Positions 30,768 through 42,604 of a stretch of 64,000 nt of DNA are shown here, piece after piece (positions within the stretch are counted from its first letter, which is position 1; the number at the start of each line of letters is the position of its first letter). The stretch covers positions 181,438,596 to 181,502,595 of the forward strand of contig CM062288.1 of the NCBI GenBank assembly GCA_031216915.1, given 5' to 3'. The DNA is from Pictodentalium vernedei. Its lineage: Eukaryota > Mollusca > Scaphopoda > Dentaliida > Dentaliidae. The translations under genes were made by a program, and so were the position numbers. Below the pieces are notes generated by a model. The model worked only from the letters and a program-made list of their open reading frames with translations. It had not been told where the DNA came from and did not search any database.

Positions 30768-32539
30768 TAGTGTTGTGTGGTTTTATTTTTCTTGTTTCGG
30801 TTCGGTTTTTAAAGAAAAACTTGGTTTATAGGTCGGTTCTCGTTTTTTTTTTATAGTAAGACATCTGCAGTTTCAAACAGAAACTATGTAGTGTCAATAT
30901 AATGCTCATGCTGTCATATTTTCAATGATGATTAACTTTGCAGTGACTAGCATTGGCCATTGGTACAAAGTGTATAAATGGCAGGCATTATCAAAACAAA
31001 AAAAAGTAAAAGAAAATAAAATGTAACAGTGTTCGTAGAATATCACCACTCACCAATTCTAGGCACATGCCCCACCCCCCCCCATCCCCCCCCCACCTCT
31101 GGTCTTTAAGTTCAGGCATAAGAGAGTCTATGATGAATTGATATTAACACATGGGTGCAAAAAGAGCTAATTCACAATTTCCCAGGGCTCTGTTCAGTGT
31201 TCACTCCTGGGTGGGGCCCTGGGCAGCCTAGTGAGCAAAGTGACCCTACATGTACCAGGCATTGCAAATAATAACAAGTGCTGCCAAGTGGGTCACCTAG
31301 GCACCCATCCATCCTAAGATATTTGACAATGAACTGGTGTATGGACTCTTTTCAGTACCCCCCCCCCCCCCCCTCCCCCACTCACAGTGGTGGCTAGTGC
31401 CACCAGTGCCCACCACCCACCTTAGTAAGATAATCAGCAATCATTTCATGTCAGTCTGGAATTGGAAAGTCCTATTGTTTGTAGCTGGGTGGGCTTCAAA
31501 ACGAACCACTTTACCAAATACCTATTATCTACCCCCCTGTCACCCCCCACCCCCCTTGCGCACACAATGGTTTTAGCTCAACGGAATTGATTTTACAAAT
31601 TCACTGGTGTACTGTTTTATATTGTAACTTTTTGCGTTTACCTCTAGCCATTCCACTTTCTATTTCTACCACTGATGTGTTCCTTTGATTGGCCTCTTAA
31701 AATTAGTTGTGTGGGAATGCAACCGTGGCAAGTTGACAGAGTGATATTACGGAATGCAGCTTTTTCCGTGGATATGGACGATTCGGTCCTGGGATGTTTC
31801 GGCCCCGGGACGTTTCGGCCTTCATATATTGAACTAAATAGAATAAGAACTTGGGGTTTCGTGTTTTTTGTGGGCTGAAACGTTCAGGACAAAACGACTC
31901 GGGTCGGAATGACCCAAGACTGAATCGCAGTAAAACCTCTACCCAGATAAGCACATGAAGGGAGGCAACAGATTTACATCTGAAACACGTGGTGGGGCAA
32001 CCCGTGACAAATGTTATTTTCGAATACGACAATGAAATACCAAGACCTTTTTCTGATATGATATTATTCACTGTCCAGCAGATTGTAGAGAAGTAATTTT
32101 AATTAAACTGATTGACGAAATATTTCAGACAAACCTGTTCAAAAACGAAGCCAATTGCACAAGGTATTTCCTGTAATCAGTGAAATGTAGGCATGTTGGC
32201 TGCCTGTTTTGTCATTCTCACAGAAAACACAACCCATTTTTACATCAACGATGTGTGATTGACAACTTGTTAAACATCATTCTGGAGTTGGAGTTCTCTG
32301 GACATGCTGCAGTGACCCCTTTACACCTAGAATGTGGCGTGCATTGACGGCACTGTCATTTCCTGACAAAGCTTGACATTTCAGATGTTGTTAGTGCAAA
32401 CTGAACAATGAAAACATCTCTTCCCGACGTTTTAGGAAGAAAAACAAAACAGTACTCATTTATCAGTTACACAGTTTCGGTTTCAGTTTTAAAGCAAAAC
32501 CGAAACCGACTTATAAAACCGGTAAACCGTACAACACTA
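30768..32539. mobile_element. hAT-like non-autonomous element inside DIRS A
   Basis: The ends TAGTGTTGTGYGGTTTTA (left) and the complement of TAGTGTTGTACGGTTTACC (right) form a TIR of about 70 bp with CGGTTTCGGTTT-type sequence. GTCGAG lies on both sides (30,762-30,767 and 32,540-32,545); hAT duplications are normally 8 bp, so superfamily assignment rests on the end sequence. The interior is non-coding with C-runs (31,074-31,095; 31,360-31,373) and holds a smaller GGCCGAAACG-type element at 31,765-31,925. Confidence 0.7.
31765..31925. repeat. GGCCGAAACG-type mini-element nested in the hAT-like element
   Basis: The left end has GATGTTTCGGCCCCGGGACG and the right end has GGGCTGAAACGTTCAGGAC, with further tandem variants outward. 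This is the same unit type as at 16,745 and 37,685. Only about 60 bp lies between the ends. Confidence 0.55.
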
Positions 32540-34469
32540 GTCGAGAGCTTCTCCGAGGTCAGCTCGGTGACACTCTCCGATTTGCCTCCTGCGCTGTCGA
32601 CAGTTGAAGCAGCAAGTTGTTACTACTGATCCTATCTTGTATGATAGTGGCTCTTCCATCTCTTCTGCGGATGGCGTACAGTCTCGGAGGTCCGAGGCTG
32701 TATTTGCTGGTGTGTCTCTGAGCTCTCAGCCTCCCCTGGCTTCTCGGCGAAGCTGTGTGGGTTTGCTGTCTGCTCCGTCTCATCTGGTTGGTTGGGCGAT
32801 TCGGTCGCTTCGGTAACGATTCCTCGCCCCTCGAGTGAATCGTTTGTTGTTCCACCTTCCCCTGCTGGTGTGCCGACTAGCAGGATGGGGCTGGGGCATT
32901 GGCATCCAGGGCTTGCTGTTCGGCAGAGGTCAGTGACAGCTCCGGTTAGCTGTCACTCTTGGAACCTTCCTCTGGTGATTCCTCACTGTGTTCTGAGTCT
33001 GGCTGTCGATCGATGCTTGTCGTTGCGTCTCAGAGGATGGGCAGTTGAGGCCTTCTGCTGCGCAGAGGCCAATGTCAGGTTCCTGTCATTCTTGGGACAA
33101 TCCTCCGGTGTCTTCTCATCGTGTCCCAGGTCCAGCTACCGATTGACATACGCCGTCGGTCTCTCTAGAGGATTTGCAGGCAGGGCCTTCTGTTCCACAG
33201 AGGTCAGTGATTGCCCCTGGGCGTCACTCTTGGGACAATCCTCCAGTGTCTTCTCACTGTCTCCCTATTCTGTCTGCTGATCGACGTTCATCGTCGATCC
33301 CTTCTGAGGATTTGGGTTCTTCTGTTAGAAGGGTCAATTGGGAAGATACTCCATCCCTAAGTTGGCTTCCCTGTGCCTCCTGAGACACAACCTCCTTTGG
33401 TCGGTCGCCTAGATCCCTCGCCTGGCCTTTTGGATACTGTTTAGTATTCACAGGAGGATCCTGCTTGTCAGCCCGAGTTGGACTACATCTCTTCTGCTAC
33501 AGAGGATGACGATTTTCTTGAAGGCATTGGGGCAGGCTTTGGATTTTGTCTTTGGCTTATTGCCAGACATTCAGCCTTCAGACCAGCCATCAGTGACTGT
33601 CCGGCCGCGGTCCTCTCTGGAGCACTGTAACCCTGTTGAGCCTTCTAGCTCTGGGATTTTGCGTCCTCTGCAATCGTGCAATCAGCTCAGGTTGTTGAGT
33701 CCTTCCAGGGCTTGTACGCCAAAATGCATTTTAAGGCCCTGAAGGGTTCTTTCTTTTCACAAGCTGATGCTTTTCTGCCTGCGTTGTGATTTCATGTTTA
33801 CGAGTCCGTCTGTCCACCAATCTTCCAAGGGATGACTACTGTGGACGAAGATTCTTCCCGCGGGTTGGCTAAGCCTAAGTCGGCAGTTCTCCCGATGTCG
33901 GTCGTTGAGTCTATGGTGGGCCTGTCCCGAGAGATGCTGGGTATGTTATCTCTCGCGGACCATGTCGCCGCTGCCCTGGTCACATATTTTCTACCAGTAG
34001 ATTTTGATGATGCTCAGGCACCTTTGCGCATTTTGTTAAGGCTCTTATGAACCTGACACATGCTCATGCCTGTAACACGGCTAATTTGGAGCTTGCACGC
34101 GGTGTTGGATTCTTCTCCATCCCTTCCTTCTGAGTAGTGTGCTGTTCTGAGGTCTGCTTCTTTGGTTGGACCTCAGCTGTTCCATGGTTTCGTGGAAGTT
34201 GTCCGTGGTGAGGTTCTTTGTCATTCGAAGGACCAGCTTTTGTGTGGATGGTGGTCATTCCAGGCCTACCAAGTGTCCCGCTGCATCTGCCACGTCGGCC
34301 ATGCCTTTGGCTCCATCCACTCCTTCTGCTCAGAAGAAGCGCTGACGCGGTCAGACTAGCTGGCAACCTCAGGGAGGACTCTGTTGCTTCCCGAGGGGGT
34401 GGTTTCTCCTCTCGAGGGCCTCGTCGAGACCACAGATGAAAGTCCTCACCTCGATTCGCCTCCAGTCGG

Positions 34470-35393
34470 ATGAAGGCTGTCGCTGTTTTTCGACCGTTGG
34501 ACAGAGATAACATTGGACAATTGAGTCCTCGACGTCATCCAATCTGGTCTGCGACTGTCCTTCCATCGGCACCCCTGTTTATCTCGGGTGGCCCTCCCAA
34601 CTCGGGTCCCTTCCGATTCTCTGTGTCGGACATTCTGGTGCAAGAGATTGACAATCTCCTCTCCAAAGGGGCGATCGAGGTGGTCCGGAACACCCTTTCA
34701 CCGGGGTTTTACTTGAGACTTTTCTTGGTGCCGAAGAAAAACGGCCAGTTTCGTCCTGTCATCAATCTGAGTATCCTGAACGAGTCCATTATAGCACCTC
34801 GTTTCAATATGGAGACTTTCTGGTCGATTCGACGTTCAGTTCATCAGGGCGACTTTGCTGCCAGTATCGACCTGAAAGATGCCTTCTTCCATGTACCCAT
34901 TCATCTGGCATCACAGAAATACCTTCGGTTCTCGTTTCGGGATCGAGTCTTTCAATTCAAAGCTCTCCCGTTCGGCTTGAACCTAGCTCCTTGGGCCTTC
35001 ACCCGACTGATGCCACAGGTGCTCGCTTTTCAGCGTACTCAGTCGACTGTGACTTCGTCAGCCTACATGGACGACATCCTCCAACGGCACCACAATGCTG
35101 CAGTTCTGGAGTCCGAGGTCTGGCGGTTGCTTGGCCTACTAACATCTCTGGGTTTCAGAGTCAGTTATGAAAAGTCGGATCTCCTTTCTTCTCAGCAATT
35201 TCGTCATTTGGGAATGGATTTCGACACTCTTCGCAATGTGGTGTCAGTTCCCAATGCTCGGGCGACGATTCTTTCCGCCTTGACTTGGAACCTGCTCCAA
35301 TCTTCCTTGGTCTCGGCCAGGACTTTCTTTCGGATGCTGGGCCTTTGCAGTTCAGTGACAGATCTCATTCCTCTAGGTTGCTTGTTTGTCTGA
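34470..35393 (+). pseudogene. DIRS A reverse transcriptase region
   Basis: An open stretch with DIRS-type RT motifs: KKNGQFRPVINLS, ASIDLKDAFFHVP, LPFGLNLAPWAFTR and the active site YMDD, then GFRVSYEKSDL. The reading matches element B domain for domain. Part of a broken element. Confidence 0.85.
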
Positions 35394-35899
35394 CCTCTCC
35401 AACACTTCCTGTTGGATCATTGGCATCCGTCCGGTCGTCTCAACGTCCTAGCAGACTCCATGTCCCTACGCGACAGTGTCCTTCCCACCGAATGGATGCT
35501 GCATCGGTCGGTGTTTCAGGCGATTTGCGAGTGGTGGGGGCATCCTCTGGTTGACCTTTTCGCCACTCGCTGGAATCATCAGGTAGAGACCTTTGTCTCT
35601 CCTTGTCCAGATCCACTGGCATTTGCGGTAAATGCTCTGTCTCTGGACTGGACAGGTTGGATCGGCTATGCCTTCCCTCCTGCACCGATTCTTCCTCAGG
35701 TGTTGGTGAAGATTCGTGCTTGCAGTTGCAGGATCATTTTGATTGCACCTCTGTCTCCACAGAGGGTGTGGATCAATCTGCTGTGGCCTCTTGGCAGATC
35801 AGCCGATTCGTCTACCTCTACGTTGCGATCTTCTTTCCAAGGGTCGTCCCAGGAAGTATCACAACAACCTGGTGACCCTGTCCCTTCATGCCTGTCTTT

Positions 35900-36940
35900 T
35901 ATCAGGTCCTGTCTCCGACGTTGACATTTTTCGAGACGATCAGTGGAGTGTATTTCTGCATCGCAGCGACATTCCACTGGCATGACTTATGCTTCTAAGT
36001 GGAAGGTTTTCTGCCGCTGGTGTACAGCTCAAAATGTGGATTACCGTGATCCGTCAGTCGCTCAAATTGCGGATTTTCTGGTATACCTTTTTGACTCCAA
36101 GGATCTCCAGCCTATTACGACAAAGGGCTATCGGTCTATGCTGTCTGATACTTTCTCATATGTGGGAAAGCTGTGCATCGGTTGTAATATTTTTCTCTCC
36201 AAACTCATTCGGCACTTTTCTTTGAAGAGGCCTCGAGTTTTGCGTCTTACATCCAAGTGGAACTTGGCATGGGTGTTGCATTGTTTGGAGGGGGCACCAT
36301 TCGAACCTTTATCTGAGACCGATATTCATTTTCTCACCTATAAGACAGCTTTCCTTCTAGTGTTTGCTTCTGTCAGACGTGTCAGTGAGCTTCATGCGCT
36401 GTCTGATTCTGCTTTCTTCAGAAATGAGGCTAACAGTGTCACCTTGACTACTGATTGCTCTTTTCTGGCCAAAAATCAACTTCCTGATTCGGTACCTCCT
36501 CCCATCTGCATTCGGGCTCTCCCTGCTGTCGATGGCCGGAGGCCTCTTCTTTGTCTTGTTTGTGCAATCAAGACTTACATTAATCGCACTCAGTTCATTC
36601 AGAGGGGCCAGAAGAGATTCTTTCTGTCTCTCATTCCTAGGAGGCAGTTCTATCTCTTCCCATTCTGTTTCCAGATGGATCTGACTTGCAATCAAGCTGG
36701 CTTATTCCAGCTTGTCTGCTTCAGATCTTGTTTTGAACCAGTTTAATGCTCATGAGATTCATGCCACTTCTACATCCTGGGCATTCGCCAATTCTGTTTC
36801 GCTCCGGGATGTTATGAATGCGGCTGATTGGAGGAATGCTTCTAGCTTCTCCTTTTATCTCCGCCACCTACAGCAGCAATCTGAGGTCCTTTTTTCTTTA
36901 GGCCCTCTTATTGCTGCTCAGGCTGTTGTGCACCCTCGTT
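35900..36940 (+). pseudogene. DIRS A tyrosine recombinase region
   Basis: Sequence typical of DIRS tyrosine recombinases: KWKVFCRWC, DFLVYLFDSK, KGYRSMLSDTFSYVGK, then the catalytic-region signature RRVSELHAL. This enzyme, rather than a DDE integrase, inserts DIRS elements from circular DNA. Part of a broken element. Confidence 0.85.
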
Positions 36941-37105
36941 AAATTTGTTTTTATCGGGTTTGTGCTCCGCTCAGCCTTGTTCTTTTCAGGTGATTCTCTC
37001 TTTCTTCATTATAGGTTTCACTATTATTCTCTGCCCTCCTTGTATTTCTTTCAGCTGCTCTTGTTGGTATTGGTTATGTGATTCACCTCCTCCTATTGTT
37101 TATTC

Positions 37106-37188
37106 AGCCAATTGTAAACAATTGTGAGTAGGTTGAGAAAAAATTAAAAAATTTTAGTAAATTTTGTTTCTTAACATACCTACCACCC
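37106..37188. repeat. DIRS A internal complementary region
   Basis: The region holds the complement of the left end (AATTGTGAGTAGGTTGAGAA) followed by the complement of the right end (TTTTGTTTCTTAACATACC). It mirrors the joined termini, the hallmark of DIRS replication through a circle. Confidence 0.8.
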
Positions 37189-37243
37189 TCCTTGGGGATA
37201 TCTTTAATATCGATGCCTCCCCACTAAATCACAAACTTCTCAT

Positions 37244-37512
37244 TGGCGGAAATACGGAATTGACGTCACGGTTGTTGCGCATGCGCTCGGTAAATGCAAG
37301 AGGTGTGCAGAGAGAGTACCTGTAATGTCGAGCGCTGGTCTCGCTCGACCCTTTTTCGTGTTTTTGTACTCTATCACTTTTCCAAGTTGTTTGGAAAAGT
37401 TTCTTAACTTGAGTTAGTTCCGAAGTAGGGCTTGCACTTACATTACAGCCAATTGTAAACAATTGTGGTAGGCATGTTAAGAAACAAAATTTACTAAAAA
37501 ATTTTAATTTTT
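37244..37512. repeat. DIRS A right inverted terminal repeat
   Basis: Complement of the left repeat; ends with GGTAGGCATGTTAAGAAAC and an AT-rich terminus near 37,512. Confidence 0.85.
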
Positions 37513-37684
37513 GTGATAAATAAATGTACTTCTATGTTAATCATTATGTTTTTGTTGTAAATAAATGGCATTTCCATGTTCAATTATCAATAAAGTATTG
37601 TGTGATTCATGATTAAAATGTTTTTGTTGTTTATCGTCCCTTAATCCTTCTGCTTCCTATCCTAATTTTAAAACCTCACCTCAT

Positions 37685-37775
37685 AACTAGGGCCAAAACG
37701 TTCCGGCCGAAATGTCCCAGGGCAGAAACATGCCAAGGCCAAAACGTCTCAGGGCCGAAACGACCCGACACCGGT
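37685..37775. repeat. GGCCGAAACG-type tandem repeats
   Basis: Five units of the form GGCCGAAAYGTCCC, 16-18 bp each, lie between the DIRS A right flank and resumed host-duplication sequence (GGTTGGGGGTGTAC). No facing end was found nearby. Confidence 0.6.
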
Positions 37776-39220
37776 GGTTGGGGGTGTACATGTATGGCTT
37801 TTTTTTTTATATTTCCAAACACTTGGGGTAAAAGGGTTTTATTAACCACAAGGTAAAAAGTTTTTGTTAACCACCAACAAAATCTTCCTATTGTTCAAAA
37901 ACAATTTCATCACCAGCTGACACCATCCCATCCTCTCCAAAAATTGAACTGATCAATGATGTTTTATCAGTTGAGGGAGTCAAGGGTGCCACTCTTTGGA
38001 GAGGGGGTGGGGTGTCACATATAATTAACTGATTGGAGTTTTTAATTACATGTATGAGTCAAGTAAGGTTGTCAATAACAACAAAATAACAAAAGTTAAG
38101 CTTTACCCTCAAAATCAAAGTAAATCGAATGTTTTGAAGCAAAAGTCGGAAGAGACTTACTAGAACGGGGCAAAAATTGGTTGTCCTGTTTCATGCCCTG
38201 ATGATTCCACTGAGGCAGTCAACATTTAGGTTGAAATACCAGGGGTCAACACTATGAATGAGACTCTCAGTTACACAATACAGTGTTCAAGTTATGTTGA
38301 GAGAGATATCGCAGCCAACAAAATAAGTACATGTACGCAAAATATGAAGTCCTCAGATACCTGAAAATCATTTTTGTTGATCTACAGTTTAAATTTTTTT
38401 TCAAACACGGCAAACCAGTGTCACCCTGTTTCAAGGACAGGAAAACTTGAAAATCTCTCACATAAGATAAGTTATAGCTGCAACGTGAACTCTCACCTCC
38501 TACCTCTCAGATATTAAGGAGTGCCACTAATCCATCAGGACTCTATCATAAATTCAATATCAGATTTTAGTGGATTTTATATTGCAGTTGGGCCATGGTT
38601 CAGCTGTCTAAAAATAGTTGTTATCCCACTACAGGATGTTCAAATAGTGTGTTGATAGTCATGAGATGATTAAGCGGTACACAATTGGCTGATGTCCAAC
38701 TGTTTCTTCACCCTTAGAAATCAGGCTAAACATCGGGAAATGGTGATTATCAAAAAGAAAAGTTTGTCAACATTTATTGACCTTACACATGCTATTTTAG
38801 AATAGACAATAACAGATGATATTTTAGAATAGAAAAATGATCCAACAGTGCTATTATTTCACAGTTCTGTTTGAACTTGCGTCTGCAACTCAGGGGTCAG
38901 GTGATCACACAAGGACTCTTTATGCCTGCCATTGTGTTGTATTTTTAAATTGCATAAGCTTCCAAGCTGATCAAAATAATAAGTTGCTGATGTTGGATAG
39001 TTGTTGGAAGCAATAGTATATCAAAAATAACCTTTACTTTAATGAAAAGTGACATTAGTATTTCATGATAAATTATATCACACTAATTATGTGCAGTGCA
39101 AAAAGTGTGCAAGCAAAAACGCAAACATTTCAGTCTGTTTTCACATCTGGCAAAAAATAATATTATTTGCAGAATGTGAGATGAAATACTGATTCAGATG
39201 AATTGTGGTAATTTGAAATA
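37776..39220. other. Host duplication remainder, then no gene seen
   Basis: Bases 37,776-37,900 complete the duplication unit broken at 29,390. From there to 39,220 the DNA is AT-rich with short ORFs lacking motifs; I see no repeat or exon I can support. Confidence 0.4.
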
Positions 39221-39224
39221 AATT

Positions 39225-39465
39225 TATTATTTTTATTAGAGTTATACCCCTTTTTAGACTTGGAAATTTCAAGATTTGCGGTGTCTGGATGATAACTCCA
39301 GTTAGGATTATTTGATCAGAAACAATTTTGGTATGTGACTTTCTGGGGTAATAATACAGGTCAAGTTCGAATATGGGTTCAGACTGATCATTTTTACTAG
39401 AGTTATGCCCCTTTTTCGACTTGTTTTTTCGGGGGACATGTGGCCGAGCGGCCTTTTATTATAAC
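39225..39465. repeat. Two-monomer remnant of a satellite element
   Basis: TTTTTAYTAGAGTTATRCCCCTTTTT occurs at 39,232 and 39,388, a spacing of about 156 bp, and the array ends in GGGGGACATGTGGCCGAGCGG. The phrase GAGTTATGGCTCC at the window end (63,970) and GAGTTATGGACC near 55,000 belong to the same broad type. Confidence 0.45.
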
Positions 39466-39627
39466 ATAGTTTAGACGTTTCAGCCGCAACTGGCCCGAGA
39501 CATTTCACTAATATCAACCCAAAGTTGTACAAACCCCTTTGTGATGTTGTATACTAGTATAGTCCCTTTGATGTATTTAGCAGGCTTTCAAAACTGGTTT
39601 AAAAAACTGTGGGGGTTGGGAGTTTAG

Positions 39628-39860
39628 AGCAAGCCAGAAAATAAGCAGGCTGCCATCTACAAAATAAGGTTCCCATAAGGTGAATTTAGTGATGCTACCC
39701 TGCACAGCAGGACCTCAATCTGAATCAGGATTTCAAAACTAAACAGAAAGAGGTAACCAGAGGATAAATTGGCCCACTATATGAGATAGCATCATCAAAT
39801 TCACTCTCTGGGGACCTCATTCTGAAAATGTCAGACTGCTTATTTTCAGGCCTGGTTTAG
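39628..39860. repeat. Inverted-repeat MITE
   Basis: Left arm GCCAGAAAATAAGCAGGCTG...GTGAATTTAGTGATGCTACC and right arm GATAGCATCATCAAATTCAC...CTGCTTATTTTCAGGCCTGG are diverged reverse complements about 70 bp long. Non-coding. Confidence 0.6.
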
Positions 39861-40896
39861 AGGCTGAATTATCATAGAGTTTGAATACTCAAACACCGAA
39901 GCACTTTAATACAGACCATCACTGTTCATCTGCATCAACAGTCGGTCAGTTGCGTAATCAAACTGTCGACATTAGTCTGATGGTGCTTTCTTCTTATCGG
40001 CCCATCACTATGTGTTGATAGGTTGGAAAAGTTCTGTGGGTGGGGCAAGCATTTTGTGTGACAGTAGTAGAACCAAAGGATTGTAATGCAGACCAATCCC
40101 TTGAGTTCGTTGAAATTCAAAATGGATAGCTTTGTGGTTCTCTGAAATAATTCATAGCTGGTGAGTGCGCTTCTAAATTACCAACTTGGCCTTTCAGCTG
40201 TCATTCTGCATTGAATAAACCATCAGAGGATAGAGACATTGACAATATAGAGCAGTCAGGGTGGGTTCTGTTATAGATTAGTCCTTCAAACTAGGTCTCA
40301 TTACAGACTACTAAAACAGTTACAGGGTTATACATCAACCATATGTCTGTTCAGCCAGAAAGCCAGAACTTGTACACAGTGGCATAGCCGGAGGTGGGAG
40401 CTGAGGGCGGCACATGCTCCCCCAAATTTCAGTCGCTCCCCCCTCCCCCCCAATGTTAAACCATATATGGAACATCAGGCAAGAAATTTTAATGTCTAGA
40501 TATTTATACTTGTTCACAACTTTTTAATTATGGACTCAGAGTCAAGGAAATTGCATTTTTTTCTCAAATTTCAAACTGGGGTCACAGCATGTGGTGTTAC
40601 TTTTTTTTCCTCTGCTTTATATGTAAATTATACCACTGGATGCAGCTGATTCGTTGAGGAAGCAGTTAGTGTATTATACATTTGTGTCACCGATAAGGGC
40701 AACAACTCCCAATGAGAAGACGATAAAATTCAAGTTTCAGATTATTTGTATGTACATGCTCTTTGTTTATTACTGAATAGTAGAAGCAAAATATAGTATT
40801 AGCTTCAAAAGTTCACTGATTGCAACTCGGCACCGTTGATACGACAACATGTAAACTACATGAAGTTTAGTATGGCATCAATTAACAAATACTTGA
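39861..40896. other. No gene seen
   Basis: Mixed-composition DNA with a C-rich run near 40,420-40,450. Short ORFs have no motif. Flanked on the right by a SINE target site. Confidence 0.35.
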
Positions 40897-41250
40897 GTGC
40901 AGTGGCTCTCTGGTAGACTGTTGGACTTCTGTGCTAGAGGTCCCGAGTTCGATCCCCGCCTTAGATGACCCGTGTTGTGTCATTGGGCGAGGCACTTTAA
41001 CCCAGCTGCCTACATGGGGGCACGATGACGCCTTGTACTAAGGCATACTGCACGTCGATGGTGCACATGTCTTCAACCGCTGTAACCCTGGTTGAGCGGA
41101 GCTGGAACAGTTAGAAAGTTGAGAAGCTGACAGTTGATCGGTTGTTCTTTCTGGGTACTCTGGCTTCCTCCACCGTAAAACTGTCACGGTCACCACGATT
41201 AGCCATTGTGCATAAGTATGTGACCTTAAATACCAATAAATAAATAACAC
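40897..41250 (+). repeat. SINE with a different tRNA-like head
   Basis: The head (AGTGGCTCTCTGGTAGACTG and box B GAGTTCGATCCCC) differs from the GGTTCGAATCCC head of the other SINEs, but the body and tail are the same (GTCGATGGTGCAC; GATTAGCCATTGTGCATAAG; ACCAATAAATAAAT). The target duplication ATACTTGA is exact (40,889-40,896 and 41,251-41,258). Confidence 0.82.
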
Positions 41251-41286
41251 ATACTTGAAAGATAACTTCTCGCATTCCCAAATTGT

Positions 41287-41430
41287 ACAAATTACCACAT
41301 ACCCAAATGTCACAAATTACCACATACCCGATTGGCACAGATTACCATGTACCTGAATGGTACAAATTACCATGTACCCAAATGGCACAATTTACCATGT
41401 ACCCGAATGGCACAAATTACTATGTACATG
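41287..41430. repeat. 25-bp minisatellite, six units
   Basis: Units of the form ACAAATTACCATGTACCCGAATGG begin near 41,287, 41,312, 41,338, 41,362, 41,387 and 41,412. Period 25 bp. Confidence 0.75.
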
Positions 41431-41850
41431 TCGAGTATATAAACCGATAATTTATAACACACAGCCCACAGTCCAAAATCAAAATGAAGTCAAAACATAT
41501 ATATGTACAAACACCAACCTCTAATCTGCAAGTAAAGCATCCAGAAATATCAGCAGCCTACAAGAACATGATCCTGCCTTAACACACTATCAAGAGACAA
41601 GCCATCTATTACATGTTATCTGTTGTATGCATCTACCTATTTCAGGTCATAACTCCTCGCACGGTGAGCCTATAGTCCTAAAATGTACTCTATAATCGGA
41701 AATACCTGACAAATATCATTACAATTTATATTTCTTGTAACAGTGTTTTTTTGTTCTGTCAGCAAATGAACAGCGGAAACAGCGGACAAAGATTTAATAT
41801 GACAAACTACTTATTACGGAACTTATTTTTTTATTTTGCTTGACCTTCAG
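41431..41850. other. No gene seen
   Basis: AT-rich spacer ending in a pyrimidine-rich tract (ATTTTTTTATTTTGCTTGACC) that would serve as the acceptor region of the candidate exon that follows. Confidence 0.35.
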
Positions 41851-41990
41851 GGAGAAACTATTTAGAAATACTGTGAAGCTGATTATACAAAAGCAAGCTG
41901 GAAAAGGTCGCCGAGGGAGAATTACAGAATGTGGTAGAAAGAGGGATACGGTTGTTGAAACACCTGCTTGTATGCTGTATACAAGAGGAG
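41851..41990 (+). CDS. Candidate host exon, product unknown
   Basis: A 140-base stretch is preceded by a pyrimidine-rich tract and CAG and followed by GTGAGA, both canonical splice signals. Only one frame is open throughout, and it reads 46 codons: EKLFRNTVKLIIQKQ, then a basic run (GKGRRGR), then ECGRKRD and a tail ending MLYTRG. No repeat copy of it was seen in the window. I do not recognise the protein. It begins and ends in mid-codon, so it would need neighbours on both sides; none was found nearby. A chance open frame with splice-like edges is possible. Confidence 0.35.
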
Positions 41991-42271
41991 GTGAGACATT
42001 TTTGTGAACTTGTAGTAATTGGAGTGGAGAGGTGTTTACATTTTTTAATTAAAAATACTGTTTGTATCTGGCCTGAATGTCTGGTTTTATAAAATATTTT
42101 AAATAGTGGCTAATGGTAACAGGGAACATCTTGTTGAGTACAGACGTTTTATGATGCATGTACTCAGATAAGGCTTTCAGTAATAGCTACTTGGATTTTG
42201 AAGTTCATCTTGTGCTAAGTTGATACAGTCTTGGCCTTTTGAATAGTCCAGGGGGGCAAAAAATCTCATAC

Positions 42272-42512
42272 CCAACGTAACGGCTAAAACCGGCCAGCGC
42301 TATTCTAAAAAATCGTCAATTAATTTTCAAAATATTTTCATTTTTTGTCTCAAAAACATAGGTTATGACCCCTCGTTGGAACGAGCTCGTCGAGCTCGTT
42401 CCAGCGAGGGGTCATAACCTATGTTTTTGAGACAAAAAATGAAAAAAATTAGTTATTCAACTATTTTTTTTGCAAGTGTCGTCTCCTTTTCATGTTAGGT
42501 AAAGGGTTAAAC
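42272..42512. repeat. Palindromic MITE, subfamily 2
   Basis: Near-perfect arms with TTTTTGTCTCAAAAACATAG and GGTTATGACCCCTCG surround a GAACGAGCTCGTCGAGCTCG centre. The ends are ACCCAACGTAACGG and TTAGGTAAAGGGTT. This is the best-preserved copy of the subfamily. Confidence 0.75.
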
Positions 42513-42604
42513 ATTAAGGTGCTTTAGAACAAGTCACAAAATTACTGTAGATATGATTTGTGGTCGTAAAAAAATATCACTGTTGAGCTCATTGGCAGTT
42601 TCAT

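Larger units (their letters stand above)
29862..37512 (+). mobile_element. DIRS-type retroelement A, old and broken
   Basis: A tyrosine-recombinase retroelement of the DIRS group, LTR kin. It has inverted terminal repeats (29,862-30,114 and 37,244-37,512) and an internal complementary region (37,106-37,188). Parts in order are an ORF1/gag-like region with Cys motifs (from 30,384), reverse transcriptase (about 34,470-35,390) and tyrosine recombinase (about 35,900-36,940). It is a fossil with roughly ten or more breaks and carries a hAT-like insertion at 30,768-32,539. It is clearly older than element B at 48.4 kb, from which its RT differs at roughly a third of positions by eye, so the two are separate subfamilies. 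Confidence 0.88.

Noticed and set aside
30384-30770. Short gene with CxxC motifs ending at 30,770
   Set aside because: It belongs to DIRS A ORF1 and ends where the hAT-like element is inserted.
34162-36225. Numerous short ORFs on both strands over the DIRS elements
   Set aside because: Shadows of the RT, RNase H and recombinase frames in other readings.
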